NCBI GenBank assembly: GCA_963842575.1
Contig: CAWJGS010000006.1
Span: 62,001 to 126,000 of the forward strand
DNA from: JACDER01 sp963842575
Lineage (GTDB): Bacteria > Actinomycetota > Thermoleophilia > Gaiellales > Gaiellaceae
DNA length: 64,000 nucleotides
Direction of reading: 5' to 3'
The position numbers and the translations under genes are program-made. The notes below the pieces were generated by a model. That model was given only the letters and a program-made list of their open reading frames with translations. It was not told the DNA's origin and ran no database searches. This document shows positions 49,084 through 57,805 of this stretch, one piece after another (the stretch's first letter is position 1; each line of letters opens with the position of its first letter).

Positions 49084-50601
49084 TCAGTCCGGGACGAGGT
49101 GGGAGTCGAGATGTGCGTCGAGAGCCTCGAGGCCGGCGGCGTCGGCGGGGACAGCGCGGAAACCGATGTGTCCATCCGGCCGGACGAGCACCGCGCTCTC
49201 GGAGCGAACACCGGAGCGCTCGGGATCCCAGTCGGCTCTCACCACGTCGACGAGCCTCCCCCAGCGCCGAGTGAGACGCTCGAGGGCACTCTCGTCAACG
49301 GCTCCGAACAGGAGTAGGTGGTGGCCTGTCCCGTCGAACTCGGCGCGATCGGGATGGCGTTCGCCTGGGCTCGGGCCCGGCAGCCCGCCCCCTTTCCACT
49401 CGACGCGCTCCCCCACGATCGAGCTCCCCACATAGGAGACGTCGAGCATCGCTCGTGCTCGCATAAGTTTCAGTGCCTCATCAGGGCCGAGTGGAGGCTT
49501 GCGGACGCCCGTCCGAGCGGACTCGACCGCGTCGTACACCATGCTGTGCAGGCGGTCCGAGACCTCGAGGACGTGGCGGTCGGCGGAAAGACGCTCGTCC
49601 GCGAAGCTCTCGATCAGCTTGGCGCGCCCACGACCGTGCAAGACGAGCGCGAGCTTCCAGGCGAGATTCTGGGCGTCGTGCATACCGGAGTTCATACCCT
49701 CGCCGCCGAACGGGCTCGACAGATGTCCGGCGTCGCCGATCAGGAACCTTCGGCCCGCAGCCAGCTTAGGCACCAAGCGACGGTGCATGTGGAAGAGCGA
49801 TGCCCAGCAGACGTCTTCGACCTGAATTTCGGTCGACGCCCGCCGCTGGATAACGGCGTCGAGGGCAGATACCGAAACGTCGCGTTTCGATCGCTCAGCC
49901 TCGTCCTCGTCGAGATCGCCGATGGCGGTGAGCCACCGCCCATGCGGCAACGGGACGAGCAGCACGTAGCCCTCCGCTCCTGCGATGAGGTTCCCGCCGT
50001 CGCGACGTAGGGAGCAGCGGACGCGGACGTCGCCGACCAGCGAAGTACCCGAATATGTCTCGCCAACCAGGGTCTCGTCCATCGATGTCCGTGTGATGCT
50101 GTGCGCGCCGCCCGCGCCTAGGACCCATTCGACGTCCATCTGTTCGACCGTTCCGTCGCCATGCTTAAGTGAGACCAGCACTCCGTCGTCTCGCGCGTCG
50201 AGAGAAGTGACCGCGACGCCGCGCTCGACCGAACCGCCGACCTGCTCGAGTCGCTCGGCGAGAATCGCCTCCGTGCGCCACTGCGGCAGGCTGCACTGAA
50301 ACTCCCACGGCGCGCCGACACCCGAGAACCACAGCTCGCCGACCGTTTGGAGCTCGACGTCGAGTAGACGGACGCAGTGCAAGGGAACCGACGACGCGAG
50401 CACCGTCTCTAGAAGTCCTGCCGCGGCGAGGACCTCCAGCGTGGCCGGCTGCAACACGGTGGCTCGCGCTTGCTTGTGCGGCCGTGGCTCGCGTTCCACG
50501 ACTCGCGCCTGCACGCCGTGCCGCGCGAGCTCGAGTGCGGCGAAGAGACCGGACGGGCCCGCACCGACGACGAGTACCTCCGAGGAAGTGTGCGCAGCTA
50601 T
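49084..50601 (-). CDS. FAD-dependent aromatic monooxygenase in the tRNA-Val element
   Basis: A class A flavoprotein monooxygenase of about 505 residues (PheA/TetX/Rox-like). The FAD dinucleotide motif VLVVGAGPSGLFAALELARH starts the protein. RPHKQARATVLQPATLEVLA follows. The second FAD motif is FLIGDAGHLSSPFGGEGMNS with GMHDAQNLAWKLALVLHGRG. A thioredoxin-like C-terminal part ends at 49084. No ATG, GTG or TTG lies in frame between the conserved start and the tRNA copy region, except an implausible GTG near 50863. The position given corresponds to an ATA just before AAHTSSE. The start was either lost or is unusual. It is the only gene in the 1.9-kb insert, and hydroxylates some aromatic or antibiotic substrate by family. 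Confidence 0.8.
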   Translation of the reverse strand: MAAHTSSEVLVVGAGPSGLFAALELARHGVQARVVEREPRPHKQARATVLQPATLEVLAAAGLLETVLASSVPLHCVRLLDVELQTVGELWFSGVGAPWEFQCSLPQWRTEAILAERLEQVGGSVERGVAVTSLDARDDGVLVSLKHGDGTVEQMDVEWVLGAGGAHSITRTSMDETLVGETYSGTSLVGDVRVRCSLRRDGGNLIAGAEGYVLLVPLPHGRWLTAIGDLDEDEAERSKRDVSVSALDAVIQRRASTEIQVEDVCWASLFHMHRRLVPKLAAGRRFLIGDAGHLSSPFGGEGMNSGMHDAQNLAWKLALVLHGRGRAKLIESFADERLSADRHVLEVSDRLHSMVYDAVESARTGVRKPPLGPDEALKLMRARAMLDVSYVGSSIVGERVEWKGGGLPGPSPGERHPDRAEFDGTGHHLLLFGAVDESALERLTRRWGRLVDVVRADWDPERSGVRSESAVLVRPDGHIGFRAVPADAAGLEALDAHLDSHLVPD

Positions 50602-50865
50602 TTGTCCGGCTCCGTGGCGGGTTCCCGAGTTATCGCGCGAACCTAGCAGGGCAGAGAACCGTGTACGGTCGTCACGCCCGGTGTTTTCACGGTGCAGCCG
50701 GCGATGATCGAGGCGACCGAGCCAGTCGTCTCCGAGGACGACGGCGGGATCCTGGTGGGTAACGGCCGAAACAGCGGGAAACCGCGGCCACCGCTCTGAT
50801 CGTGAATCTGGAGGAACTAAGGGAGGAAGGGTGCTGACGGGAACCAGGGGAAACGGCACCGGCTT
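50602..50865. other. Gene-free stretch inside the tRNA-Val element
   Basis: These 264 bp separate the monooxygenase from the right repeat. I find no start with a ribosome site, no integrase or excisionase fragment, no terminator and no repeat. If the monooxygenase promoter is inside the element, it must be here. Confidence 0.5.
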
Positions 50866-50909
50866 CCTTACAAGCAGGAGGTCGCTGGTTCGAACCCGGC
50901 ACCGCCCAT
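50866..50909 (+). repeat. Right att-like direct repeat (displaced tRNA-Val 3' end)
   Basis: Perfect copy of 48946-48989. The 5' half of the tRNA is missing, so this is not a functional tRNA. A T-rich terminator follows at once, as expected if this piece was the original 3' end of the tRNA gene before insertion. Confidence 0.75.
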
Positions 50910-50913
50910 CGCG

Positions 50914-50943
50914 AAAGGCCCTGTAAACGGGGCCTTTTCTCTT
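50914..50943 (+). terminator. Intrinsic terminator, probably the original tRNA-Val terminator
   Basis: AAAGGCCC (50914-50921) pairs with GGGCCTTT (50930-50937) around an 8-nt loop and is followed by a T-rich tract (TTTTCTCTTT). It lies 4 nt after the right tRNA copy rather than after the intact tRNA. Confidence 0.75.
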
Positions 50944-51093
50944 TACCAGCACCTGCGCGCGCTAGCTGCCCCAGCAGGCCCCGCCCGTTGTATTTGCAGC
51001 CACAGGGCGATACCGTGACAAACCATAAGGCGCGTGCGTGTGCAGCGGCCACGCTACGCCCCCATGCGGCAACCAACGGCAGGAGGAGCTGAA

Positions 51094-52552
51094 ATGAAGA
51101 AGTACGTAGCGATCTGCGGCACAGTGGCCGCACTCACCTGTTCGAGCCTGGCCGTCAGCGGCTCGGCGATGTCGTCCAGTGCTGGACCGGCCACTGCCTG
51201 CTGCCTACTACCTGCTGGGCGACACGACGAACAGCGGCGGTAGTGCGACGAAGTTCAACACGACCGCGACCGGCAACCCCTGGTACTTCTTTTCCTCGGG
51301 CTTGAGCGCAACCACGCTCTATTCGTCGTGTCCAAACGGCACCGCCTGCTGGGGCGTCCAGGGGATAGGTACGGGTATCGGTGTGAATGGCTCAGCGTCG
51401 AACCCCACCGGCTCGGCCAGCAGAGGTGTCCAGGGGTCAGGTGGTTCCACCGCGGCCAGCGGCACCTCGTACGGCGGCTACTTTTCCGCCAGCAACGCAG
51501 CGAGCGGTGGCAAGTCCAACGGCGTGTACGGGTCCGGCTCCACCGCCGGTGTGTATGCGACTTCTCCGGCGAACGGGGTGTACGCGACGTCGACTGGAGG
51601 CAGCGGTAACGCTGTCTACGCGACGGGCTCCGGTTCGTCCTTCTACGGCGTCTGGGGCGACGTCGGCGGCAACGGGTACGGAATGGTCGGCTCGTCCAGC
51701 GGGGGGAACGGGGTCTACGGCACCAGCAGCGGGAGCACGGGTGCGGCCAACGTCGCCGGCGTGTACGGCTACGAGGGCCTGAGCGCACTCGGCAGCGCGT
51801 CGGCCACCAACTCGGGCGTGTTCGGTACATGCGCCAACTGCAACGGCGTCTTCGGGACGTCCGCCAACTTCACGGGCGTTCGCGGCTCGGCGACAGGGAG
51901 CGGTGCGAACACCTACGGCGGATACTTCAGCTCCACGAAGGGCACGGGCATCTACGTGACGACGGGCGGCATCACCGCGCTGCGTGCCGTCAACCCCAAC
52001 AAGGCCAACGACCACTACGCCGCGATCTTCGACGGCAACGTGCGGATCGTCGGCAGCTACACCGCCACCGGCACGAAGTCTGCACTCGTCCATACGACCG
52101 GCGGCGACCGCCTGATGTACGCCGAGGAGGCCACACAGAACTTCTTCAGCGACCAGGGCATGGCCACCCTCAGCAACGGCCGTGCGATCGTGACTCTCGA
52201 CTCGCTCTTCGCCGAGACTGTCAACCTGAGCAAGCCGTACATGGTCATCGTCACGCCGCTCTCCTTCGAGACGACCGGCCTGGGCGTTGGCAACCAGACC
52301 TCGAGGGGCTTCGAGGTGCGAGAACTCAACCATGGCAAGGGCAACTTCAGCTTCTCCTGGCGGGTCACGGCGCTACGCAAGGGCTACGAGACGGACCGCA
52401 TGAACACCGCGCCTACGGTACCCAGCGGCGCTTCTGCGCTTCCGACCGGGCCGTCCTCGACGGACACGCCGGTGACGGATCCATCGGTGGCGCCGCCTAC
52501 CTCGAAGGCCGCGCCGCCGGCGCAGGCTCCATCCGGGCCGGCGACGAAGTAG
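51094..52552 (+). pseudogene. Secreted GVYG-repeat beta-helix-like protein, frameshifted after the signal peptide
   Basis: ATG 51094 with AGGAGG gives the signal peptide KKYVAICGTVAALTCSSLAV. The frame breaks between 51185 and 51205, and the next frame continues YYLLGDTTNSGGSATKFNTT. The middle part (about 51350-51950) is a Gly/Ser/Ala-rich array of short units of the type NGVYG(S/T), AGVYAT and NAVYATGSG, as in beta-helical fibre proteins. The C-terminal part is conserved-looking (KSALVHTTGGDRLMYAEEAT, FETTGLGVGNQTSRGFEVRE) and ends in a Pro/Ser/Thr tail. With the base restored it is about 485 residues. It resembles the neighbour at 52732 in its repeat type. A surface fibre or adhesin is plausible. 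Confidence 0.6.
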
Positions 52553-52731
52553 GTACGGCAACCTCGCGACGGCCGTCGGCGCGCAGTGCGGGCCCCGACG
52601 GCCGTCGACGTCTGGGTCCGGCCCTCGATTTTGCTTCGACGGATCGTGAGCGAGTGCGGGGCGCGTGCAGCGCGCGAACGTGTGACAATCGTCTCGAAAC
52701 GCGCGGCTACAGCCAGAACGGAGGGAACACC

Positions 52732-54102
52732 ATGCGGAAGTCGATCCTGTACGCGCTCGCCGGCGCCTGTGCCGGCGTGCTCATCACCACCACCAGCGCT
52801 CTTGCCGGAAACGGCGTGGGCGGCGTCTTCAACCTGGGCGAGGTGAACACGGTCAACGCCCAGACGACGCTCTCGGGCAACGCCGGGGCCAACCCGCAGC
52901 TACGGGTCGAGAACTCGGCCACGGTCCAGAACGCCTTCGGCGTCCTCGGTCGGATGACCGCCGGCTCACCCGCCGTACAGACGGCAGGGGTGCGTGGGAT
53001 CAACTCGGGCACCAACGCGAACGGCTTCGGCGTTTGGGGCTTCCACCAGGGCTCGGGTGTCGGCGTCTTCGGCGAGACCGGAGCGGGAACCGGGGTCGTC
53101 GGCAAGCACACGAGCACGAGCGGGGCCGCCCCGGGCGTGTTCGGGGAGACGGCGTCGACCGCTCCAGGCGCGGTCGGGGTGCTGGGCCAGGCCTTGGGCG
53201 GAGGGGCGACGGGAGTCTCGGGGCAGAGCATGTTCGGCACCGGCGTCGTCGGGAGGCATGCCGCCACCGGCGGCATCGCGCCCGGTGTTCAAGGCGAAAC
53301 GCTCTCCCTTGACCCGAATGCCGTCGGTGTCCTCGGCAAGACGTCCCCGGGGGCGACTCCGACCTCGGTCGGTGTGATGGGCATAACGCTGGGGACCAGC
53401 GGCGGCAGCGGCGTCAAGGGCATCGTCCTTTCTCAAGATCCCGGCAGCATCGGCGTGTTCGGTGACGGCAGCAAAGGCGTGGGAGTCCTCGGGCACGGCG
53501 ACAGCCAGGGGGTCACCGGCGGGAGTAGCGACGGCTTCGGCGTCTTCGGCAGCAGCATTCGTAACTTCGGAGGGGCGTTTACAAGCTTCGAATCTGACGG
53601 CCTCAGCGGCAGGAGCCATGCAGTCAACGGAACGGGCGTCATCGGCGAGGGCGACGGCCAGAATGGAACCGGTGTCCTCGGACTGGCGGACACGGGCGCG
53701 AGCGCGGTCGGCGTTCTCGGCCAGAGCTCGACCGGCCTCGCCGGGAAGTTCGAGGGCCACCTCCATACGACCGGGCGGATCACCAAGGCCTATACCTCGG
53801 GCACCTCGAGTCAGGCGGTCCCGATCGCCTACGGCACGGTCAGGGCGACCGACGGGTTGCTCCTGAGCGGGACGCCGAACGTCTCCGGCAGCTACGACGC
53901 CACCAACCATCGCTATCTCGTCACGATCGCGAACGAGACGTACGCGACCGCGAGCTACATCACTACGGTGACGCCGACGACGTCGGCCCAGCCGCGCTTC
54001 GCCACCACGAGCGCTTCGAGTGGGAAGCTCCTGGTCAGGATCTTCGACGCGGACGGAGGGCTGCAGCAGGCGCAGTTCAGCTTCGTCACTTACAAGGTCT
54101 AG
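52732..54102 (+). CDS. Secreted GVxG-repeat beta-helix-like protein
   Basis: A 456-residue intact protein with signal peptide KSILYALAGACAGVLITTTS and a GGAGGG ribosome site. Residues about 55-345 are repeats of 12-26 residues with the core GV(L/F/V/M)G: FGVLGRMTAGSP, FGVWGFHQGSGVGVFGETGA, TGVVGKHTS, VGVLGQALG and VGVMGITLG. Such repeats form triangular beta-helices in bacterial and phage fibres. The last 110 residues are a non-repetitive cap (GKFEGHLHTTGRITKAYTSG, ATASYITTVTPTTSAQPRF). It is paired with the gene at 51094 and lies upstream of sulfatase 2. Confidence 0.7.
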   Translation: MRKSILYALAGACAGVLITTTSALAGNGVGGVFNLGEVNTVNAQTTLSGNAGANPQLRVENSATVQNAFGVLGRMTAGSPAVQTAGVRGINSGTNANGFGVWGFHQGSGVGVFGETGAGTGVVGKHTSTSGAAPGVFGETASTAPGAVGVLGQALGGGATGVSGQSMFGTGVVGRHAATGGIAPGVQGETLSLDPNAVGVLGKTSPGATPTSVGVMGITLGTSGGSGVKGIVLSQDPGSIGVFGDGSKGVGVLGHGDSQGVTGGSSDGFGVFGSSIRNFGGAFTSFESDGLSGRSHAVNGTGVIGEGDGQNGTGVLGLADTGASAVGVLGQSSTGLAGKFEGHLHTTGRITKAYTSGTSSQAVPIAYGTVRATDGLLLSGTPNVSGSYDATNHRYLVTIANETYATASYITTVTPTTSAQPRFATTSASSGKLLVRIFDADGGLQQAQFSFVTYKV

Positions 54103-54233
54103 GGAAACGAGAGGAGAACGCGATGCGCGCTGCACTCACCACGCTTGCGAGTGGTGGAGCAGCGCGCTCGCGGTAGTGCGGAGCCGGCGGCGTCCCTTGT
54201 GCTCTTTCTTCACCAGGAGTACGGTGGGACGAC

Positions 54234-56891
54234 GTGCGCAAGTTCGGTCCGTTCGCGGACCTTGCCCGAAGGTTCCCGGCGACGCTGCCGCTTTCACTCC
54301 TCGCTGCGCTGGTGGTCGCGCTTGCTCCCGCTGCCCAGCCCACGCACGCGAGTACCGAGCCGAATCCGCACCCGAACATCGTCTTCGTCCTGACCGACGA
54401 CCAGTCGTTGGAGTCGGTCGCCAAGATGCCCTTCGTCGGCCACTACGGCGGTTGGAACCGCTTTCTCGAAGCCTTCATCGGCGACCCGATGTGCTGCCCG
54501 TCTCGGGCCTCGATCCTCACAGGTCAGTACGCACACCACACTGAAGTCGAGAACAACGGAGACAGGAACCAGTTCGACGACAGCTCGACGATCGCGACGT
54601 GGCTCGACGCGGCCGGCTACCGGACGGGCCTCATCGGCAAGTACCACCTCGGCAGCCGGTTCGGAACGCCCCCGGACTACATCCCGCCCGGCTGGGATGA
54701 ATGGGTCGCCTTCCGGGACGAGGCCTCGTACTACAACTACACGCTGAACGAAAACGGCACGCCGGTCTTCTACGGCTCGGACCCCGAGGACTACTCGACG
54801 GATGTGCTGGGGTCCAAGGCGGTCGACTTCATCAATCGGGCCGACGGTACGACGCCGTTCTTCCTCTATCTCGCGACCCGTTCCCCGCACGACAGCTTCC
54901 AGGCAGCGCCCCGCTACGAGGGGAGATTCAAGGACGAACCGATCCCGCACACGCCCAACTACAACGAACCCGACGTCTCGGACAAGCCGAGCTGGTGGCA
55001 GGCGCTCGTTCCGCGGGACCCGACGAACGCCGACAACGCACGGAGGAAGCAGTATGCGAGCCTGCTGGCGGTCGACGACTGGGTCAAGGCGATCTTCGAT
55101 TCCCTGAACAGCAAGGGGCTCCTGAGCAACACGGTCGTCGTGTTCATGACCGACAACGGGGTCACCTTCGCGGAGCATCGCTGGCGCGGCAAGGGTTGCG
55201 CCTACGAGGAATGCATCCGGACTCCATTGCTCGTGGCCTATCCGGGGGGAACGCCGCGGGCCATCCAGCAGTTGGTCAGCAACGTCGACATCGCTCCCAC
55301 CTTCGCCGAGCTCGGGGGCGCAATTCCGGCCTCTTATTTCACTCGCGCAATTCCGGCCTCCCGGTCGACGGCCACAGCTTGGTTCCGTTCCTGACCGGCT
55401 CGACGAAGCCCCCCGGATGGCTAAACGAGGTGCTCCTGCGCTTCAAGCACGACACGTCCTCGGACACTCCGCCTTCCTTCTGGGGTCTGAGGACGCGCCG
55501 ATTCAAGTACGTCGAGACCCCCGATACGGGCCGAGCGCGAGCTCTACGATCTGGTGGCCGATCCGTTCGAGTTGCAAAACGTCGCTGAGCAACCGGCGTA
55601 CGCCGATACGAGACAGAGGCTGGCCACGCGCCTGGACGAGCTTCGAGCACCGCTTCCCGCCACGCCGAGGGTGACCCTGATCAAGGCGTTGCAACCCGCG
55701 TCGGATCCCGGTCGATTCGACCTGCGCGTCGATGGCACGGTCGTGGCGGCATCCGCCGGTGACGGCGACTCGGGCTCGATCCAGCTCTTTCCGGGAAAGC
55801 ACGAGATCGTCGAGGTCGGGGCAGCGGGTACGTCCCTCTCCGCCTACACGACTTCGATCACCTGCACGGTGAACGCCGTTCCCGGCCCGGCAGCGAACGC
55901 GACTCACATAGAGATCAAGCTCGCCTTCCTGGACCAGGTTGCCTGCAAGTTCACGAACCGTCGTAGGGCGATGATCGCGCTGACGAACTCGGTCCTCCCA
56001 TCCTCGGATCCAGGGCGGTTCGATCTCAAGGTCGGCACCACGGTGCTCAAGGCGGGCGCCGGCGACGGTGGCACAGGACAGATCCAGGTCGCGGCGGGGA
56101 CGTACAAAGTGTCGGAGAGCGCAGCTTTCGGGACGAACCTCTCCAACTACACGACCACAATCGCCTGCACGCGGAACGGCTCGCCCGGGCCGGGCGGGAG
56201 CGGGACGAGCTTGAGCGTGACCGTGGCGACGGCAGACGTGCTCGCGTGCACGCTGAAGAACCGCCGGACCGGAAGGGTCACGCTGACGAAGTCGCTCGTG
56301 CCAACTCCACGACCACGAATCGCTCTGCACGCTGAACGGCTCGGACAGGCGATTGTGAAGGCGGGCGCAGGGGATGGCGGCTCCGGCTCGACGCAGGTCG
56401 CTCCCGGCACGTACTCGGTGACCGAGACCGCGACCCCTGGCAGCCCGACGAACTACGGGACCTCAATCTCGTGCACGCTGAACGGCGGGCCCGGGCCATC
56501 CGCCAACGGGACGAGCAAGTTGCAGGTGACGGTGGCCGCCTACGACGAGCTGGCCTGCACCTTTACGAACCGGCGTAAGGCGCAGGTGACGCTGACGAAG
56601 TCACTCGTGCCCTCCTCGGACCCCGGCCGTTTCGACCTCAGGCTCGGCCCGGCGGTGGTCAGAGCGGGCGCGGGCGACGGCGACTCGGGCACGGCGCAAG
56701 TCGCGCCCGGCACCTATCGGGTGACGGAGAGCGGAGCGGCAGGGACGACCCTGTCGAGCTATGCAACCTCGATCGCTTGCACGCTGAACGGTCTTCCGGG
56801 ACCGGCAGTGGACGGAACGACGCAGCTGGACGTGACGTTGGTCGCCGGAGACAGGCTTGCGTGCACATTGACGAATCGCCGCACGACGTGA
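54234..56891 (+). pseudogene. Secreted sulfatase with four SpaA-like C-terminal repeats (sulfatase 2), two frameshifts
   Basis: GTG 54234 opens a signal peptide and a sulfatase domain close to sulfatase 1: NIVFVLTDDQS, formylglycine motif CCPSR (Cys87), GKYHLG and EHRWRGKGCAYEE. The frame breaks near 55318 (five-G run and a 16-bp repeat) and again near 55530, with VDGHSLVPFLTG in one frame and ELYDLVADPFELQNVAEQPA in the next. After the catalytic part come four repeats of about 100 residues, starting near 55671, 55969, 56275 and 56581. Each runs LTKSLVPSSDPGRFDL, AGAGDGDSGTAQVAPGTY, ACTLNG..GP and LACTLTNRR. They look like SpaA/prealbumin-fold surface modules. Repeat 3 is rearranged. The whole would encode about 885 residues. 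Confidence 0.65.
55318..55360 (+). repeat. 16-bp direct repeat at the sulfatase 2 break
   Basis: GCGCAATTCCGGCCTC occurs at 55318-55333 and 55345-55360, separated by the AT-rich 11-mer TTATTTCACTC. The 27-bp period keeps frame, so the frameshift lies beside it, in the G-run just upstream. Confidence 0.7.
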
Positions 56892-56919
56892 CTCAGCGCT
56901 GAGCGGGTAGGCGGATCGT

Positions 56920-57804
56920 TCACGCCTCGGGGATCGTCCTGTCGAAGTTCTCCAGGTTGACGTCTGCGGGTTCCGGGCCGCCCCGTACGCCGGTGTCGAG
57001 CGCGTCGATGGCTACGAGATCCTCGGTGCTGAGCTCGAAGTCGAAGATGTCGAAGTTCTGGACGATCCGCTCTGGGCGTGCCGACTTCGGGATCGCGGAT
57101 CGACCCTGCTGGAAATGCCAGCGCAGCATTACCTGGGCAGCTGACTTACCGTGCGTCTGCGCGATGCCGAGGATGGTCGGATTCTCGAACGTGCTCTGCG
57201 GTAGAGCCTGTCGGTAGGACGTGATGCCACCCATCGGCGACCACGCCTGCGTGAGGATGCCGTGCCGGGAGTGCAACTCGCGGCTCTGCGTCTGTGTGAA
57301 GTACGGGTGGACTTCGATCTGGTTGACGGCCGGCAGCACCTCCGCTTGCTCCAGCAGCGACTCCAGGTATTCGGGCAGGAAGTTGGCGACGCCGATTGCC
57401 CGCACCTTGCCCTCGGCAAGCAGCGTCTCGAGCGCCTTGTAGGCACCGATCGTCCGGTCGAACGCTGTCGGCAGCGGCTGGTGAAGAATCAGCAGGTCGA
57501 TCTGCTCGACGCCCAGCTTGCCTGCGCTCTTGTCGAATGCGTGGAGCGTGGCCTCGTAGCCGTAGTCGCTGATCCAGACCTTCGTCTCGACGAACACCTC
57601 GCGGCGGTTTACACCGGAGCGACGTATGCCCTCGCCGACCTCGCGCTCATTCCCATACGAAGCTGCCGTGTCGATGTGTCGGTAACCGGCAGCAAGTGCC
57701 GTCTCCACGGCACGCGCAGTTTCCTCGGGAGGCGTCTGAAACACACCCAGTCCGATTGCGGGAATCTGGACGCCGTTATTCAGGTTCAGAGCCAGCAGAG
57801 ACAC
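56920..57804 (-). CDS. Aldo/keto reductase
   Basis: A 294-residue (alpha/beta)8 NADPH reductase. The catalytic tetrad is visible as Asp and Tyr in HIDTAASYGNEREVGEGIRR, Lys in VFVETKVW and His in DLLILHQPLP. The C-terminal cofactor loop is RSAIPKSARPERIVQN. It is closest in style to the 2,5-diketo-gluconate reductase/prostaglandin F synthase-like AKR5 group. The GTG at 57804 has GGTGAG upstream; an alternative in-frame GTG is at 57813. It is the last gene of the five-gene minus-strand operon that begins at 62584. Confidence 0.88.
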   Translation of the reverse strand: MSLLALNLNNGVQIPAIGLGVFQTPPEETARAVETALAAGYRHIDTAASYGNEREVGEGIRRSGVNRREVFVETKVWISDYGYEATLHAFDKSAGKLGVEQIDLLILHQPLPTAFDRTIGAYKALETLLAEGKVRAIGVANFLPEYLESLLEQAEVLPAVNQIEVHPYFTQTQSRELHSRHGILTQAWSPMGGITSYRQALPQSTFENPTILGIAQTHGKSAAQVMLRWHFQQGRSAIPKSARPERIVQNFDIFDFELSTEDLVAIDALDTGVRGGPEPADVNLENFDRTIPEA

Positions 57805-57805
57805 G

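Noticed and set aside
50866..50909. A second tRNA-Val gene
   Set aside because: Only the 3' 44 bp are present; the D-arm and 5' acceptor strand are missing, so it cannot fold as a tRNA.
51350..53760. CRISPR array or DNA satellite
   Set aside because: The repeats are at protein level (GVxG units of varying length, in frame) and not identical DNA repeats with regular spacers.
56892..56906. Palindrome CTCAGCGCTGAG between sulfatase 2 and the aldo/keto reductase as a terminator
   Set aside because: It is a loop-less 12-bp palindrome with no room for a hairpin loop and no T-tract; it may be chance.
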